Part shown: piece after piece, positions 19,948 to 31,030 of the stretch
How positions within the stretch are numbered: position 1 is the stretch's first letter
How the letters are laid out: every line of letters begins with the position of its first letter
Assembly: GCF_014859525.1 (NCBI RefSeq)
Contig: NZ_JACUUB010000026.1
Span: forward strand, 1-36,052
DNA: 36,052 bases
DNA from: Marinobacter sp.
Lineage (GTDB): Bacteria > Pseudomonadota > Gammaproteobacteria > Pseudomonadales > Oleiphilaceae
Reading direction: 5' to 3'
Program-made: the position numbers and the translations under genes
Notes under the pieces: generated by a model
Database searches by the model: none
The model's input: the letters and a program-made list of their open reading frames with translations, nothing else
What the model was told of the DNA's origin: nothing

Positions 19948-21063
19948 TCATTTGGGGTTATAAGGCACGTATTCCACCACTTCCAGATTAAATCCGGAGA
20001 TGGCGGAGAATTTCATCGGCGGGCTCAGCAAGCGCATTTTACCCACGCCTAAATCTTTCAGGATCTGGGAGCCGGTGCCCACGGTAAAGTACACGCCGGA
20101 ACTGCCTTTGCCGGCCGAAGTCGGCCCCTGGTCGTAAAATTCCTGAATCCGCTCTTCCAGGTTGTAGCTGTCTTCCGCACTGTTCAGCAGCACCACCACC
20201 CCGCAGCCTTCCTCGGCAACTTTCTCCAGGGCATGGTGCAAGGGCCAGCTGCGTGAATCCTTGCGGCGAGCGCCCAACAGATCCCGCAGCGTATCGGTGA
20301 TGTGCACACGCACAAAAACCGGCTCATCCGGCGTGATATCGCCCATCACCATGGCCAGGTGGGTCGCGCCCTGAATGTTATCGCGGTAGGTGTGCAGCCT
20401 AAACACACCGTATTCGGTATCCAACTCATGCTCTTCAACACAGTCGACGGTGCGCTCGTTCATGGTGCGATAATGGATCAAGTCGGCAATGGTGCCGATT
20501 TTCAGGCCATGCTCTTCGGCAAACTTTTCCAGATCCTCGCGACGCGCCATGGAACCGTCGTCATTCATGATCTCACAGATCACGCCGGCAGGCTCACAAC
20601 CCGCCAGTGCAGCCAGATCACAGGACGCCTCAGTGTGGCCAGCGCGGCTTAACACACCGCCGGGGTCAGACATCAACGGGAAAATGTGACCAGGCTGAAC
20701 CAGGTCAGACGCCGTGGCGTTCCGGGCAACAGCCGCCTGTACTGTACGCGAGCGGTCAGCCGCCGAAATGCCGGTAGTAACGCCTTCACGGGCCTCGATC
20801 GAAAGCGTGAACTTGGTGCCAAAGCCAGAGGCATTCTGATGCACCATCAATGGCAACCCAAGCTGCTCGCAGCGGTCACGGGTCATCGGCATACAGATCA
20901 GGCCGCGACCGAAACGGGCCATAAAATTGATGGCCTCTGGCGTGCAGTACTCCGCCGCCATCACCAGATCCCCTTCATTCTCGCGATCTTCGTCATCCAT
21001 CAGAATAACCATCTTGCCCTGACGAATGTCTTCGATAATGTCTTCAATGCTGTTCAGTGCCAT
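19948..21063 (-). CDS. ribB: 3,4-dihydroxy-2-butanone 4-phosphate synthase fused to a degenerate GTP cyclohydrolase II domain (RibBX type)
   Basis: The N-terminal half (about 1-200) is an intact RibB domain that makes the four-carbon precursor of lumazine: [10 protein letters not shown] at 23-32 and the HTEASCDLA region near 143-151 are present. The C-terminal half (about 207-371) aligns in layout with GTP cyclohydrolase II, but where RibA has the zinc-binding cysteines after RVH, this protein reads [13 protein letters not shown] at 252-264 with no cysteines. Cyclohydrolase activity is therefore unlikely; such RibBX proteins are known in Proteobacteria. A separate ribA is expected elsewhere. 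The start [10 protein letters not shown] at 21063 fits the family; the ATG at 21075 (MQNRMALN) has a slightly better ribosome binding site and adds four residues. Confidence 0.92.
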   Translation of the reverse strand: MALNSIEDIIEDIRQGKMVILMDDEDRENEGDLVMAAEYCTPEAINFMARFGRGLICMPMTRDRCEQLGLPLMVHQNASGFGTKFTLSIEAREGVTTGISAADRSRTVQAAVARNATASDLVQPGHIFPLMSDPGGVLSRAGHTEASCDLAALAGCEPAGVICEIMNDDGSMARREDLEKFAEEHGLKIGTIADLIHYRTMNERTVDCVEEHELDTEYGVFRLHTYRDNIQGATHLAMVMGDITPDEPVFVRVHITDTLRDLLGARRKDSRSWPLHHALEKVAEEGCGVVVLLNSAEDSYNLEERIQEFYDQGPTSAGKGSSGVYFTVGTGSQILKDLGVGKMRLLSPPMKFSAISGFNLEVVEYVPYNPK

Positions 21064-21126
21064 ACGATTCTGCATCCTGTCACCCTTGCCAACCTTTCCA
21101 GTGGTCAAGGGGAATGTATTGAGTGA

Positions 21127-22242
21127 TTAACAGCGGCCAAGGATCAGGCGTTGATCCTCGCCTACCTGACGCCGATCGAGCACGCTCCATTGCACTTTAT
21201 CCGCCATGGTTTCAAGCGGAAGGTGGGCCGTCGGCCTGCCGGTACTGCCAAGAAATACGGGAGCCTGATAGAGCCAGAGCTCATCCACCAGGTGCTCACG
21301 AATAAAAGTTCCGGCCAATGTTGGCCCTGCCTCCACCAGCAACTCATTGATACCCAACTCTCCGAGGGCATCGAGCAATTCTGAAACATCCACACCGTTA
21401 TCTTTCCAGGCAACGCCGGTCAAGCTGACACCCAGTGCCGCAAGATCCTGGGCAGGTGCTGACGGCAAGGCCGAGCTCGCGCAAAACACCTGCACATTGC
21501 CGCCCTGAAGAATTCGGGCTGTCGGCGGTGTGCGGGCATCCCGATCGGCGATCACCCGCAAAGGCTGACGCGAAGGGTCTGTAGCCTCGCCAATGTCGCC
21601 CATCTCATCCCGACGCACGGTCAAAGATGGATCGTCCGCCAGCACCGTACCCACACCCGTCAGGATAGCATCACTGATGGCGCGCAGCCTTTGCACATCG
21701 CGCCGCGCTTCCGGGCCGGTAATCCATTGACTCTCGCCGGAAGCCATGGCCGTGCGCCCATCGAGGCTCGCGGCCATTTTCAGCCGGACCCAAGGCCGCC
21801 CGGTCGTCATGCGCTTCATAAAACCCGGGTTCAGGCGGGCAGACTCCTCAGCCATCAGCCCTTCAGTTACTTTGATACCCGCTTCCCGAAGCATATCCAG
21901 CCCCCGGCCAGAGACCGACGGGTTGGGATCCTTGGTCGCAGCAAATACCTGGGCCACACCGGCATCAATCAACGCTCTCGCACACGGTGGCGTCCGCCCG
22001 TAGTGACTGCACGGTTCCAGAGTAACGTATGCTGTAGCGCCCCGGGCCTGCTGGCCCGCCTCACTCAATGCCCGCACTTCTGCGTGGGCCTCACCGGCGC
22101 GCTCATGCCAGCCTTCGCCCACGATGCGATTGCCTTTTGCAATAACGCAACCGACACGCGGGTTAGGATGAGTGGAGTAACGACCGCGCCAGGCCAGTTG
22201 CACAGCCCGCGCCATCATTGCCCAGTCACGGTCTGAAATCAT
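21127..22242 (-). CDS. ribD: Bifunctional diaminohydroxyphosphoribosylaminopyrimidine deaminase / reductase
   Basis: RibD carries out the second and third steps of the pyrimidine branch of riboflavin synthesis. The 371-residue product has the zinc deaminase domain with H53 in HAEV and the two cysteines in [11 protein letters not shown] (78 and 87), followed by the NADPH-dependent reductase domain with [32 protein letters not shown] and [16 protein letters not shown]. The ATG overlaps the nrdR stop (ATGA). The nrdR-ribD pairing is widely conserved. It is followed by ribB after 63 nt, without the riboflavin synthase gene that stands here in many relatives. Confidence 0.96.
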   Translation of the reverse strand: MISDRDWAMMARAVQLAWRGRYSTHPNPRVGCVIAKGNRIVGEGWHERAGEAHAEVRALSEAGQQARGATAYVTLEPCSHYGRTPPCARALIDAGVAQVFAATKDPNPSVSGRGLDMLREAGIKVTEGLMAEESARLNPGFMKRMTTGRPWVRLKMAASLDGRTAMASGESQWITGPEARRDVQRLRAISDAILTGVGTVLADDPSLTVRRDEMGDIGEATDPSRQPLRVIADRDARTPPTARILQGGNVQVFCASSALPSAPAQDLAALGVSLTGVAWKDNGVDVSELLDALGELGINELLVEAGPTLAGTFIREHLVDELWLYQAPVFLGSTGRPTAHLPLETMADKVQWSVLDRRQVGEDQRLILGRC

Positions 22243-22757
22243 GCCTTGCCTTTATCCGACTGGGTGTCGGCCAGGGCTCGGGCCACATCAACCGCCATGT
22301 CGCTGTTACCCTGAGACAACTTTTCAATCTCTTCCTTGAACTCGTTAATATCCTGGAAGCTGCGGTAAACAGAGGCAAAACGTACGTAGGCCACTTCGTC
22401 TAACTGACGCAGCTCAGTCATGACCTCCTCGCCCAACTGCATCGATTTGACTTCCCGCTCACCTGTGGCCCGCAGTCGGTATCGAATCCGGTTGAGTGCC
22501 GCATCGATCGCCTCGATGCTTACTGGCCGTTTTTCCAGAGCCTTCATAAGGCCAGCCCGAAGCTTCTCCTCATCAAACGGCTGACGGGTGCCATCCTGTT
22601 TGACCACTCGGGGCATCACCAGCTCGGCCGTCTCGAACGTTGTAAAGCGCTCACGGCAAGACAGGCACTCCCTGCGGCGACGAACCTGGTCACCCTCGGC
22701 CACCAGGCGTGAATCAATCACTTTGGTATCCGCTTCACCACAGAAAGGACAATGCAT
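22239..22757 (-). CDS. nrdR: Transcriptional repressor NrdR
   Basis: NrdR is a nucleotide-sensing repressor of ribonucleotide reductase genes. The 172-residue product has the N-terminal zinc ribbon with C3, C6, C31 and C34 ([10 protein letters not shown] and [16 protein letters not shown]) and an ATP-cone domain from about residue 49 ([20 protein letters not shown]). The C-terminus after residue 150 is hydrophilic. The ATG is at 22755-22757. It is the first gene of the ribD-ribB-ribH-nusB-thiL-pgpA run and lies 74 nt downstream of glyA, with a terminator in between. Confidence 0.96.
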   Translation of the reverse strand: MHCPFCGEADTKVIDSRLVAEGDQVRRRRECLSCRERFTTFETAELVMPRVVKQDGTRQPFDEEKLRAGLMKALEKRPVSIEAIDAALNRIRYRLRATGEREVKSMQLGEEVMTELRQLDEVAYVRFASVYRSFQDINEFKEEIEKLSQGNSDMAVDVARALADTQSDKGKA

Positions 22758-22769
22758 AGTTCAGATGCT

Positions 22770-22811
22770 CCGGAAAGAAAGAACCCGGGCGCTCCTTTCA
22801 GAGCGCCCGGG
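22770..22811 (-). terminator. Intrinsic terminator of glyA
   Basis: A perfect 11-bp stem, CCCGGGCGCTC / GAGCGCCCGGG (22784-22794 with 22801-22811, six-base loop), is followed on the minus strand by a pyrimidine-rich TTCTTTCTTTCC. It separates glyA from nrdR. Confidence 0.8.
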
Positions 22812-22831
22812 CAGGCTCAGACGTGCCCGGC

Positions 22832-24085
22832 TCAGCCGTAGACCGGAAAGCGGTTGCACACCGCCTCGACCTGCTCACGTACGCGGCTGATGACGGCTTC
22901 GTCTTCAAGGTTGTCGAGAATGTCACACATCCAACCCGCCAGATCGCGACACTCAGCCTCTCCAAATCCACGCGTGGTCACCGCCGGGGTGCCGATGCGC
23001 AAGCCGGAGGTGACGAACGGTGAGCGTGGATCGTTTGGAACCGCGTTCTTGTTCACGGTGATGTGGGCCTTGCCCAGAGCCGCATCGGCGTCTTTACCGG
23101 TGATATCCTGCTTGATCAGGCTGACCAGGAACAGGTGGTTCTTGGTGCCGCCGGAGACCACGTCAAAACCGCGCTCGATAAACACGTCAGCCATGGCCGC
23201 GGCGTTCTTCACCACTTGCTTCTGATAAGCCTTGAACTCGTCGCTCATCGCTTCTTTGAAGCAGATCGCCTTGGCGGCAATCACGTGCATCAGCGGGCCA
23301 CCCTGGCCACCGGGAAATACCGCCGAGTTCAGTTTCTTGTGCAGGTCTTCGTCATTGCAGGCCAGAATCAGGCCGCCACGGGGACCGCGCAGGGTCTTGT
23401 GGGTGGTGGTGGCCACCACGTGCGCGTGCGGCACGGGATCCGGGTAAACGCCCGCGGCTACCAGACCGGCCACGTGCGCCATGTCGACAAACAGGTAAGC
23501 GCCGACCTTGTCAGCAATGGCGCGGAAACGGGCGAAATCCAGCTCCTGCGAGTAGGCAGAGAAGCCGGCAATGATCATCTTGGGCTTGTGTTCAACCGCC
23601 AGGGCTTCGATTTCGTCATAATCAATCAGGCCGGTTTCCGGGTTCAGGCCGTACTGCACGGCATGGTAAATCTTGCCGGAGAAGTTGACGCTGGCACCGT
23701 GGGTCAGGTGGCCACCGTGAGCCAGGCTCATGCCCAGCACGGTATCGCCGGGCTTCAGCAGCGCCATGAACACGGCGGAGTTGGCCTGAGAGCCGGAGTG
23801 CGGCTGCACGTTGGCGTAAGCCGCACCAAACAGCTCTTTGGCGCGGTCAATGGCCAGTTGCTCGGCAATGTCGACAAATTCGCAGCCACCGTAGTAGCGC
23901 TTGCCGGGATAGCCTTCGGCGTATTTGTTAGTCAGCACGCTACCCTGGGCTTCCATCACCCGGGGGCTGGTGTAGTTCTCGGACGCGATCAGCTCGATGT
24001 GCGCTTCCTGGCGCGTCTCTTCCGCCTGCATGGCGTTCCACAGTTCGTCATCGAAACCGGCGATTTTCATATCACGATTAAACAT
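22832..24085 (-). CDS. glyA: Serine hydroxymethyltransferase
   Basis: GlyA is the PLP enzyme that interconverts serine and glycine and loads tetrahydrofolate with one-carbon units. The 417-residue length equals that of E. coli GlyA. Conserved blocks include [57 protein letters not shown] split around the active site, and [13 protein letters not shown] with the PLP lysine near residue 229. The ATG at 24083-24085 gives [16 protein letters not shown], colinear with E. coli. It is divergent from ettA across a 374-nt region that holds a structured repeat. Confidence 0.98.
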   Translation of the reverse strand: MFNRDMKIAGFDDELWNAMQAEETRQEAHIELIASENYTSPRVMEAQGSVLTNKYAEGYPGKRYYGGCEFVDIAEQLAIDRAKELFGAAYANVQPHSGSQANSAVFMALLKPGDTVLGMSLAHGGHLTHGASVNFSGKIYHAVQYGLNPETGLIDYDEIEALAVEHKPKMIIAGFSAYSQELDFARFRAIADKVGAYLFVDMAHVAGLVAAGVYPDPVPHAHVVATTTHKTLRGPRGGLILACNDEDLHKKLNSAVFPGGQGGPLMHVIAAKAICFKEAMSDEFKAYQKQVVKNAAAMADVFIERGFDVVSGGTKNHLFLVSLIKQDITGKDADAALGKAHITVNKNAVPNDPRSPFVTSGLRIGTPAVTTRGFGEAECRDLAGWMCDILDNLEDEAVISRVREQVEAVCNRFPVYG

Positions 24086-24459
24086 CAGTGTGCTGCCCCT
24101 GTCTGAATGGCTGGCCCGGCCACGCGCTGTGCATGCCAGAACCCCTGAAAATTTGGGCCGCTATTCTATCGCGAAAGCGGGTTAAAAATCATCCTTTATG
24201 CGTCCGCACATACCGACACCCCGGCCGTGCGAAATTTCGCTCAATTGCTATCCCTGACCGGTTTAGATACCTTACCGGATCAAAAGTACGCAGTCAGATC
24301 GAGGGCGGCGGGGCAGGCCTTCAGGGATCGTCAAAATCAGGGATGATTTTGACGAGCGTACATGGACGTATTCACAGCGTATCCCTGAAGGCCTGCCCCG
24401 CTGCCCGCGCCACCCGCGTCAGAATTCACAAACCTGTTCTCAACGAGGTTTAAGCCAAC
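24086..24459. other. 374-nt divergent intergenic region, glyA / ettA
   Basis: There is no ORF with coding character here. It contains the family-A structured element at 24308-24401 and presumably the promoters of both glyA and ettA. On the minus strand TAGAAT in GCGATAGAATAGC is a possible glyA -10 box without a good -35. On the plus strand TTGCTA followed after 17 nt by TACCTT near 24247 is a weak ettA candidate. No NrdR or purine-type operator was recognised. Confidence 0.6.
24308..24401. repeat. Structured inverted-repeat element, family A, copy 2
   Basis: A perfect 21-bp inverted repeat (24308-24328 with 24381-24401, GCGGGGCAGGCC at the outside) encloses 52 nt. Inside is a perfect 10-bp hairpin, CGTCAAAATC / GATTTTGACG (24329-24354), with loop AGGGAT, then a 26-nt core (24355-24380) containing TAC-ATGGAC-GTA and ending TTCACAGCGT. 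The core matches the copy at 1006-1097 (opposite orientation) at 24 of 26 positions, whereas the hairpin stem is entirely different in sequence but still paired. Confidence 0.9.
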
Positions 24460-26120
<1,661 letters not shown>

Positions 26121-26121
<1 letters not shown>

Positions 26122-27503
26122 TGGCAAAAGCCAAAACCGCCTTCGTCTGCACCGAATGCGGTGCGGATTATTCCAAATGGCAGGGCCAGTGCACGGCCTG
26201 CCAGGCCTGGAACACCATCAGCGAAGTGCGTGGCGTCTCCGGCGGCAACAGCACCAAGGGCGTGCGCGGCATCCGTTTTGAGGGCTACGCCGGCAGTCTC
26301 TCGGAAGTCAAAAGTCTGGACGAAGTCAGCCTGGCCGAACAGACCCGCATCAGCACTGGCATGCAGGAGTTCGACCGGGTACTGGGTGGCGGTTTGATCG
26401 AAGGCTCGGCGGTGTTGATGGGTGGCCATCCGGGCGCCGGCAAGAGTACCTTGCTGCTCCAGGCCGTGTGCCAACTGGCGGCCCGACACCCTGCCCTGTA
26501 CGTCACCGGTGAGGAATCCCTGCAACAGGTGGCGATGCGCGCCAAGCGCCTGGGCTTGCCCACTAAAGACCTGAAAATGCTCTCGGAAACCAGCGTGGAA
26601 CGGGTGATGCAGGTGGCCGAAGCCGAGAAACCCCGGATTCTGGTGGTGGACAGTATCCAGGTAATGCACGTGGCCGAGATCGAATCCGCACCGGGTTCCG
26701 TGTCGCAAGTCCGCGAAAGCGCGGCCTACCTGACCCGCTTTGCCAAACAGACCGGCACCATTCTGTTTCTGGTCGGCCACGTTACCAAAGACGGCAGCCT
26801 GGCCGGCCCGAAGGTTCTTGAGCACATGATTGACTGCTCAATCCTGCTCGAAGGCTCCAGCGACAGCCGTTATCGCACCTTGCGCGGCATCAAGAACCGC
26901 TTTGGTGCGGTCAACGAGCTGGGCGTGTTCGCGATGCTGGAGCAGGGTTTGAAGGAAGTGAAAAACCCCAGCGCGATCTTCCTGAACCGCGGCGAAGAAG
27001 CCGCGCCCGGCAGCGTGGTGATGGTGGTATGGGAAGGCACACGGCCGATGCTGGTGGAAATCCAGGCCTTGGTGGACATGGCCCAGGGCAGCTACCCCAG
27101 ACGGGTCGCCGTCGGTCTGGACCAGAATCGCCTGGCCATGCTGCTGGCGGTTCTGCATCGCCACGGTGGTATGCACGTGGCCGATCAGGATGTGTTTGTG
27201 AACGTGGTGGGCGGCGTCAAAGTCAATGAGACCAGCGCCGACCTGGCGCTGCTGGCCGCGGTCGTCTCCTCATTCCGCAACCGCGCCCTGCCCCAGGACC
27301 TGGTGATTTTCGGAGAAGTCGGCCTGTCCGGCGAAATCCGCCCCGTACCCAGCGGCCAGGAGCGCATTTACGAAGCCTCCAAACACGGCTTCACCCGAGC
27401 CCTGGTACCCAAAGCCAACGCCCCCCGCAAACCGGTGGAGGGCATGAAGGTGATTCCGGTGACCAAACTTTCGGATGCACTTTCGGCTTTGGAGGAGCTT
27501 TAG
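26121..27503 (+). CDS. radA: DNA repair protein RadA (Sms)
   Basis: RadA is a RecA-like hexameric helicase that helps branch migration in recombination. The 460-residue product has the N-terminal zinc finger (C10, C13, C24, C27), Walker A GGHPGAGKST near residues 100-109, the RadA-specific KNRFG motif near 258, and a Lon-protease-like C-terminal domain containing DLALLAAVVSSFRNRALP and EVGLSGEIRPV. The ATG overlaps the ettA stop. A structured repeat (27547-27658) lies 43 nt after its stop and before the convergent pilZ gene. Confidence 0.97.
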
Positions 27504-27546
27504 GGTTTCTCTCTTTTCCTCTCTAGCTTGCTCGCTGCGGTGCATA

Positions 27547-27658
27547 TGGCTATTGCTGGGACTTCCTTCCAAAAAACGCTACGAGCACATCCATGTGCGC
27601 TTCGCTCCGGCCATCCATGGCCTCCGAGATTTTTGGAAGGAAGTCCCAGCAATAGCCA
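27547..27658. repeat. Structured inverted-repeat element, family B, copy 1
   Basis: A perfect 29-bp inverted repeat (27547-27575 with 27630-27658; outer end TGGCTATTGC, inner end CCAAAAA) encloses a 54-nt interior. The interior contains two small hairpins: GCAC-ATCCAT-GTGC (27585-27598) and GGCC-ATCCAT-GGCC (27609-27622). The interior is the reverse complement of that at 28213-28266 apart from the first hairpin, where two of the stem and loop positions differ. It lies between the convergent radA and pilZ. The T-run lies inside the stem, so it is not a standard terminator. Confidence 0.9.
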
Positions 27659-27687
27659 CCCAGCCTTTGGAGTTGTCCGCCACAAAC

Positions 27688-28056
27688 TCAATCGATCAAA
27701 TGGGCAAATTCTCGCTCCAACAAAGCCTGATCGCCTAAGTTCAACTCCACTAAGCGCTTCAGATGCGTGGCACTCTCAAGATCAATGTACTGACACCGAA
27801 ACCCCAGCCGCTGATCCTCGACATGCTTTAGCTCCACGGCCATAACAATCGCAGCTTCACGCTCGTTCAGGTGCACCACCAGCTCGCAAGGCTTGTTTAA
27901 CGGAACAGCCCAGCCGTCCGGTCGCTGAACCAGAACGCCTTTCAGAGAAATATCCAACACCTCCGTCGACCACACTTGATCCTGACAGTGCAGCTCACAA
28001 GGTGCGTCAAAATTGATTCGGTGGAAACGGCGTTTTTCGGATGTTTTGGTAGACAA
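27688..28056 (-). CDS. PilZ domain protein (probable c-di-GMP binding)
   Basis: The 122-residue protein is a single PilZ domain. The c-di-GMP-binding motifs are present: RxxxR at R9-R13 (KRRFHRINF) and D/NxSxxG at D35-S37-G40 (VLDISLKGVLV). The middle strands (VVHLNEREAAIVMAVELKHV and RLGFRCQYIDLES) and a C-terminal helix complete the fold. PilZ proteins typically act as c-di-GMP effectors in motility or surface attachment; the partner here is unknown. The start is TTG at 28054-28056 with GGAG 7 nt upstream; the nearest upstream ATG is out of frame. The gene is bracketed by two inverted family-B repeats. Confidence 0.9.
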   Translation of the reverse strand: MSTKTSEKRRFHRINFDAPCELHCQDQVWSTEVLDISLKGVLVQRPDGWAVPLNKPCELVVHLNEREAAIVMAVELKHVEDQRLGFRCQYIDLESATHLKRLVELNLGDQALLEREFAHLID

Positions 28057-28184
28057 GGGGCAGCTCCGGCTCGACGGTCATTACTCTCTATGACTATAGA
28101 CCGGACATAAAAGGGAGTACAGCGAGGAGTGGTTAACGAGAGCTTCGCTCCCGAGGGCTTAAGATATTCCCGAAACGTTGGGCT

Positions 28185-28294
28185 GCAGGGTGGCGATAGG
28201 GCCTCCAAAAAATCTCGGAGGCCATGGATGGCCGGAGCGAAGCGCTCAGGGATGAGCTCGTAGCGTTTTTTTGGAGGCCCTATCGCCACCCTGC
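28185..28294. repeat. Structured inverted-repeat element, family B, copy 2
   Basis: A perfect 28-bp inverted repeat (28185-28212 with 28267-28294; GCAGGGTGGCGATAGGG outside, CCAAAAAA inside) encloses 54 nt with hairpins GGCC-ATGGAT-GGCC (28220-28233) and GCTC-AGGGAT-GAGC. The interior matches the copy at 27547-27658 in the opposite orientation. The difference between copies in the second hairpin is compensatory: GCAC/GTGC there, GCTC/GAGC here. It lies between pilZ and hemE. Confidence 0.9.
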
Positions 28295-28342
28295 CTACTC
28301 CAAAGCCCGCAGGCTAGGAGTAAACAAAGCACAAACTCGAAC

Positions 28343-29407
28343 CTATTGGTGATACTGCCCGCTAAGCTCAACAACCGCCTCGATGAAGGCCCCCGCATGC
28401 TCCGGGTCCACATCCGGCGTGATCCCATGCCCAAGGTTAAAAATATGCCCTGAGCCAGAGCCGTAGCGCTTCAGAATGTCCGCCACTTCCTCACGAATCC
28501 GGGCCTTCGGCGCATACAGCATCGCCGGGTCCATGTTGCCCTGCAACGCTACCCTGTCGCCCACACGGGCACGGGCATTGCCGATATCCGTGGTCCAGTC
28601 CAGACCTACGGCATCGCAACCAGAGTCTGCAATCGACTCCAGCCACTGACCGCCATTCTTGGTGAACAGCACCACAGGCACCCGCCGGCCTTCGGCTTCA
28701 CGAATCAGTCCCGCCACAATCTTCTTCATGTAGCGCAAGGAAAATTCCTCATAGGCCCAGCCGGTCAACACGCCGCCCCAGGTATCAAAAATCTGCACCG
28801 CCTGGGCACCGGCCTTGATCTGGCCGTTCAAATAATCGATGACCGCATCCGCCAGGTGATCCAGCAACCGGTGCATCACCTCGGGCTGGCCGTACATCAG
28901 CTTCTTGGCTTCCGAGAACGTCTTTGAAGAGCCCCCCTCGATCATGTACGTGGCCAGAGTCCAAGGGCTGCCGGAGAAGCCAATCAGCGGCACCCGGCCG
29001 TTCAGTTCGCGGCGGATGGTGGATACCGCGTTCATCACGTAGTCCAGATCCGACTCGGCGTTCATTTTCGGCAAAGCGTCCACGTCTGCCTCGGAACGGA
29101 TCACCTTACGGAATTTCGGGCCTTCGCCGGTTTCGAAATACAGGCCCAGACCCAACGCATCGGGAATGGTCAGGATGTCAGAAAACAGAATGGCCGCGTC
29201 CAGAGGATAGCGCTCCAGGGGCTGCAGGGTAACCTCACAGGCGAGCGGGGTGTTCTTGCACAGACTGAGAAAATCACCGGCCTTGGCCCGGGTAGCACGG
29301 TACTCCGGCAGATAGCGACCGGCCTGGCGCATCATCCATACCGGGGTGCGGTCCACAGGCTGGCGCATCAGGGCGCGCAGGAAGCGGTCATTTTTCAACT
29401 CAGTCAT
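28343..29407 (-). CDS. hemE: Uroporphyrinogen decarboxylase
   Basis: HemE decarboxylates uroporphyrinogen III to coproporphyrinogen III in haem synthesis. From the ATG at 29405-29407 ([14 protein letters not shown]) the product is 354 residues, the same as E. coli; an in-frame ATG 16 codons upstream adds residues outside the family. Conserved blocks include [16 protein letters not shown], the substrate-binding aspartate region [33 protein letters not shown] and [15 protein letters not shown]. It follows gltD in the order gltB-gltD-hemE, as in Pseudomonas, but a terminator at 29477-29511 suggests separate expression. Confidence 0.97.
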   Translation of the reverse strand: MTELKNDRFLRALMRQPVDRTPVWMMRQAGRYLPEYRATRAKAGDFLSLCKNTPLACEVTLQPLERYPLDAAILFSDILTIPDALGLGLYFETGEGPKFRKVIRSEADVDALPKMNAESDLDYVMNAVSTIRRELNGRVPLIGFSGSPWTLATYMIEGGSSKTFSEAKKLMYGQPEVMHRLLDHLADAVIDYLNGQIKAGAQAVQIFDTWGGVLTGWAYEEFSLRYMKKIVAGLIREAEGRRVPVVLFTKNGGQWLESIADSGCDAVGLDWTTDIGNARARVGDRVALQGNMDPAMLYAPKARIREEVADILKRYGSGSGHIFNLGHGITPDVDPEHAGAFIEAVVELSGQYHQ

Positions 29408-29476
29408 AAGGGTTCCCGTTCTCGTCGGTAAATGGTCAGAGACAATGGGGTGCAATGATACCCCGTTTGTACGAAT

Positions 29477-29511
29477 AAAAAAGGGCAGCTTACTCTTGGC
29501 AAGCCGCCCTT
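29477..29511 (-). terminator. Intrinsic terminator of gltBD
   Basis: On the minus strand AAGGGCGGCTT (29501-29511) pairs with AAGCTGCCCTT (29481-29491) with one mismatch, followed by six Ts. It lies 22 nt after the gltD stop and before hemE. Confidence 0.88.
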
Positions 29512-29532
29512 CTGACCCTGATCAACTCAGGT

Positions 29533-31008
<1,476 letters not shown>

Positions 31009-31030
31009 TCAATCACTCTCTACCGGAACC

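Noticed and set aside
19900-21126. FMN riboswitch in the rib cluster
   Set aside because: The gaps before ribH (48 nt) and ribB (63 nt) are too short and lack the conserved FMN aptamer words.
27528-27845. Small plus-strand frames across the radA-pilZ gap
   Set aside because: They read through the palindrome at 27547-27658 and into antisense of pilZ; similar peptides on both strands come from the inverted repeat, not from coding.
27547-28294. Family-B elements as ordinary intrinsic terminators or a classical composite transposon
   Set aside because: No T-run follows the stems on either strand, the stems are much longer than in terminators, there is no transposase gene, and no target duplication was recognised.
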